Source: Bryobacterales bacterium (GTDB lineage Bacteria; Acidobacteriota; Terriglobia; Bryobacterales; Bryobacteraceae). Taken from it: 54,967 bases of DNA. The notes below the pieces were generated by a model. That model saw only the letters and a list, made by a program, of their open reading frames with translations, made no database searches and had not been told where the DNA came from. This document shows positions 53,524 to 54,967 of this stretch, piece by piece; positions within the stretch are counted from its first letter, which is position 1; every line of letters begins with the position of its first letter. Where the stretch lies: NCBI GenBank assembly GCA_020854055.1, contig JADZGD010000015.1, positions 1 through 54,967 on the forward strand, written 5' to 3'. The translations under genes were made by a program, and so were the position numbers.

Positions 53524-54911
53524 GTTCTGCCGCCCGTGAACATCGGAAACAACGGAGGCGGAGGAACGTATTCCGGCGGCGGCTCATCCACCAGCGCGCC
53601 TACCAGGTCGTAATCGTGAGCCTCGTCAATCCGCATGCGCCGCATCTGGCCCGGCACGGGAGCCACCTCGCCCGGGTCGTTGATGTAGCACACGCCGTCA
53701 ATCTCCGGCGCCTGTGCCGCCATCCTCGCCTGCCAGACCAGATCCGAATCCGCCGAAAGCCCGTCCACCAGCACATCCACTTCGCTACCCAGCAGACTTC
53801 GGTTGCGCGCCAGCGAAACCTTCCGTTGCAGCGCCATCAATCGGCGTTTGCGATTGTAGATGGCCTTTTTCCCCACCTTGCCATCCAGTCCGAAGCTGAC
53901 GCTGGTCTCTTCGTCCGAATAACCAAAAACGCCCAGCCGGTCAAACCGTGCCGCTTCCACAAACCGGCACAGTTCTTCGAAATCGCTTTCCGTCTCGCCG
54001 GGAAAGCCCACAATCATGCTGGTGCGAATGGCCACGCCGGGAATCGTACGCCGGATCCGTTCGATGAGCTTCAAAAACAACTCGCCGCTCGAGCCGCGCT
54101 TCATCCGCTTCAGCACCGCCGCGCTGGCATGTTGTAGCGGCATGTCGATGTACTTCACCAGCGAGCAGTGCGCGGCGATGGTCTCCAGCAGCTTTGCCGT
54201 GATGCGGTTGGGGTAGGCGTAAAGGAAGCGGATCCATTTTGGCTGCGGCGTCTCGATCTGCGCCAGCCGCGCCAGCAGGTGCGCCAACCCGTCCTTCAAC
54301 CCGAGGTCTTCGCCATAGCAGGTGGTGTCCTGACCCACCAGGTTGATCTCCCGTACGCCCGTCCGAAATAGCCGCTCGGCCTCAACAATCACCGATTCGA
54401 ACCGCCGGCTGCGGAACGCCCCCCGGAAGTGCGGAATCACGCAGAAGGTGCAGGGATGGTCGCATCCCTCGGCAATCTTGATGTAGGCAAAATGCCGCGG
54501 CGTGGCCAGCACGCGCGGTGTCAGCTCGTGATAAAGATATGGCTCCGCGCTACCGCCGCTTTCGCCCGTACCATCCACCAGCCCCACAATGCGCTCCACC
54601 TCGTTGGTGCCGATCAGCGCATCCACCTCGGGCAGGTCCCGCCGGATATCGCCGCGGTAGCGCTCCACCAGGCATCCGGCGACGATCAGCTTCTTCGCCC
54701 GGCCGGTTTTTTTATACTCGGCCATCTCCAGGATGGTATCCACCGACTCCTGTTTCGCCGGATCGATAAAGCTACAGGTGTTGACGACAATCACATCGGC
54801 GTCGGATGGATCGGGAGTCAAATGGTGGCCATTCGCCACCAACTGGCCCATCATCACTTCCGAGTCAACCAGATTTTTCGGACAGCCGAGCGATACAAAA
54901 CCGATCTTCAA
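53520..54911 (-). CDS. rimO: Ribosomal protein S12 methylthiotransferase RimO
   Basis: Radical-SAM enzyme that methylthiolates an aspartate of ribosomal protein S12. 463 residues, normal length. Cluster-binding Cys C10, C46 and C80 in the N-terminal UPF0004 domain ([20 protein letters not shown]) and radical-SAM C150, C154, C157 in [14 protein letters not shown] domain lies at the C-terminus. The start codon is TTG at 54911 ([13 protein letters not shown] matches the family start exactly); AGG about 11 bases upstream. First gene of the five-gene operon; its promoter must lie in the 56 bases to the right edge or beyond. Confidence 0.97.
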   Translation of the reverse strand: MKIGFVSLGCPKNLVDSEVMMGQLVANGHHLTPDPSDADVIVVNTCSFIDPAKQESVDTILEMAEYKKTGRAKKLIVAGCLVERYRGDIRRDLPEVDALIGTNEVERIVGLVDGTGESGGSAEPYLYHELTPRVLATPRHFAYIKIAEGCDHPCTFCVIPHFRGAFRSRRFESVIVEAERLFRTGVREINLVGQDTTCYGEDLGLKDGLAHLLARLAQIETPQPKWIRFLYAYPNRITAKLLETIAAHCSLVKYIDMPLQHASAAVLKRMKRGSSGELFLKLIERIRRTIPGVAIRTSMIVGFPGETESDFEELCRFVEAARFDRLGVFGYSDEETSVSFGLDGKVGKKAIYNRKRRLMALQRKVSLARNRSLLGSEVDVLVDGLSADSDLVWQARMAAQAPEIDGVCYINDPGEVAPVPGQMRRMRIDEAHDYDLVGALVDEPPPEYVPPPPLFPMFTGGRT

Positions 54912-54967
54912 GATTGTTCTACCTGCGGGAAGGGGTCACCATCCAGAATAGCAAAGCCGTGAACACG

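Noticed and set aside
1..54967. rRNA, tRNA, CRISPR, insertion sequences, phage genes or att sites
   Set aside because: None were seen by eye; intergenic gaps are short and no transposase, integrase or repeat array pattern appeared. A tRNA and covariance-model scan would be decisive.

Overview
The window looks like chromosomal DNA from an acidobacterium of the Solibacter/Bryobacter group (Bryobacterales). Three things point there. A secreted protein at 4648-6762 ends in the Solibacter-type C-terminal module known as TIGR03437. An Oar-like TonB receptor with an N-terminal carboxypeptidase-regulatory domain sits at 14342-17872. Secreted Gfo/Idh/MocA oxidoreductases with twin-arginine signals are abundant, and the DNA is G+C-rich with densely packed genes. 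No rRNA, tRNA, CRISPR array, insertion sequence or phage gene was seen. The taxonomic placement is inferred from gene content only.

Layout. 0-7.8 kb: a truncated AXE1 esterase, the rlmH-accD pair, a degenerate GGDEF protein, a secreted VWA-like protein, a YidR-like (DUF3748) secreted propeller and a PEP-CTERM protein. 7.8-14 kb: an amino-sugar-flavoured divergon, with an APC permease and GH20 hexosaminidase on the minus strand facing a ROK regulator and DegT aminotransferase on the plus strand; both sides have good sigma-70-like promoters. 14-29.6 kb: an Oar-like TonB receptor, a regulator-propeller/helical-hairpin protein, an HGSNAT-like membrane acyltransferase, three Gfo/Idh/MocA oxidoreductases, a GH-A-like secreted protein and thiM-thiE. 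29.8-39 kb: a MoxR-like AAA+ ATPase with its VWA partner, a DinB-fold protein, two MacB-type permeases without an ATPase, an M23 peptidase and a second TonB receptor. 39-47.4 kb: a hemerythrin-like protein, a lipoprotein, a D-threonine-aldolase-type enzyme, methylmalonate-semialdehyde dehydrogenase, a GerW-family protein overlapping a second M23 peptidase, an aldo/keto reductase and a circularly permuted ATP-grasp protein. 47.4-55 kb: glgB, an adenosine-deaminase-family enzyme and a tight five-gene operon rimO-yacG-pgpA-(IPT/propeller)-cinA.

How the genes may work together (inference). The 7.8-29 kb stretch reads as a glycan or amino-sugar utilisation region: outer-membrane uptake (TonB receptor), secreted hydrolases and oxidoreductases, a membrane acetyltransferase related to heparan-alpha-glucosaminide N-acetyltransferase, an amino-sugar hydrolase and a ROK repressor. 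It has no SusD, so it is not a Bacteroidetes-style PUL. The AAA+/VWA pair at 29.8-32.5 kb is a separate putative metallochaperone-like or remodelling system.

Most notable individual observations: thiM has no ATG, GTG or TTG at its homology-supported start and lies in frame just after the stop codon of an oxidoreductase gene; the propeller/hairpin protein is paired with an HGSNAT-like enzyme; YidR-like and TIGR03437 modules are fused; the AAA+ protein has an Asn-Glu Walker B; and GerW occurs in a diderm, overlapping an M23 peptidase gene.
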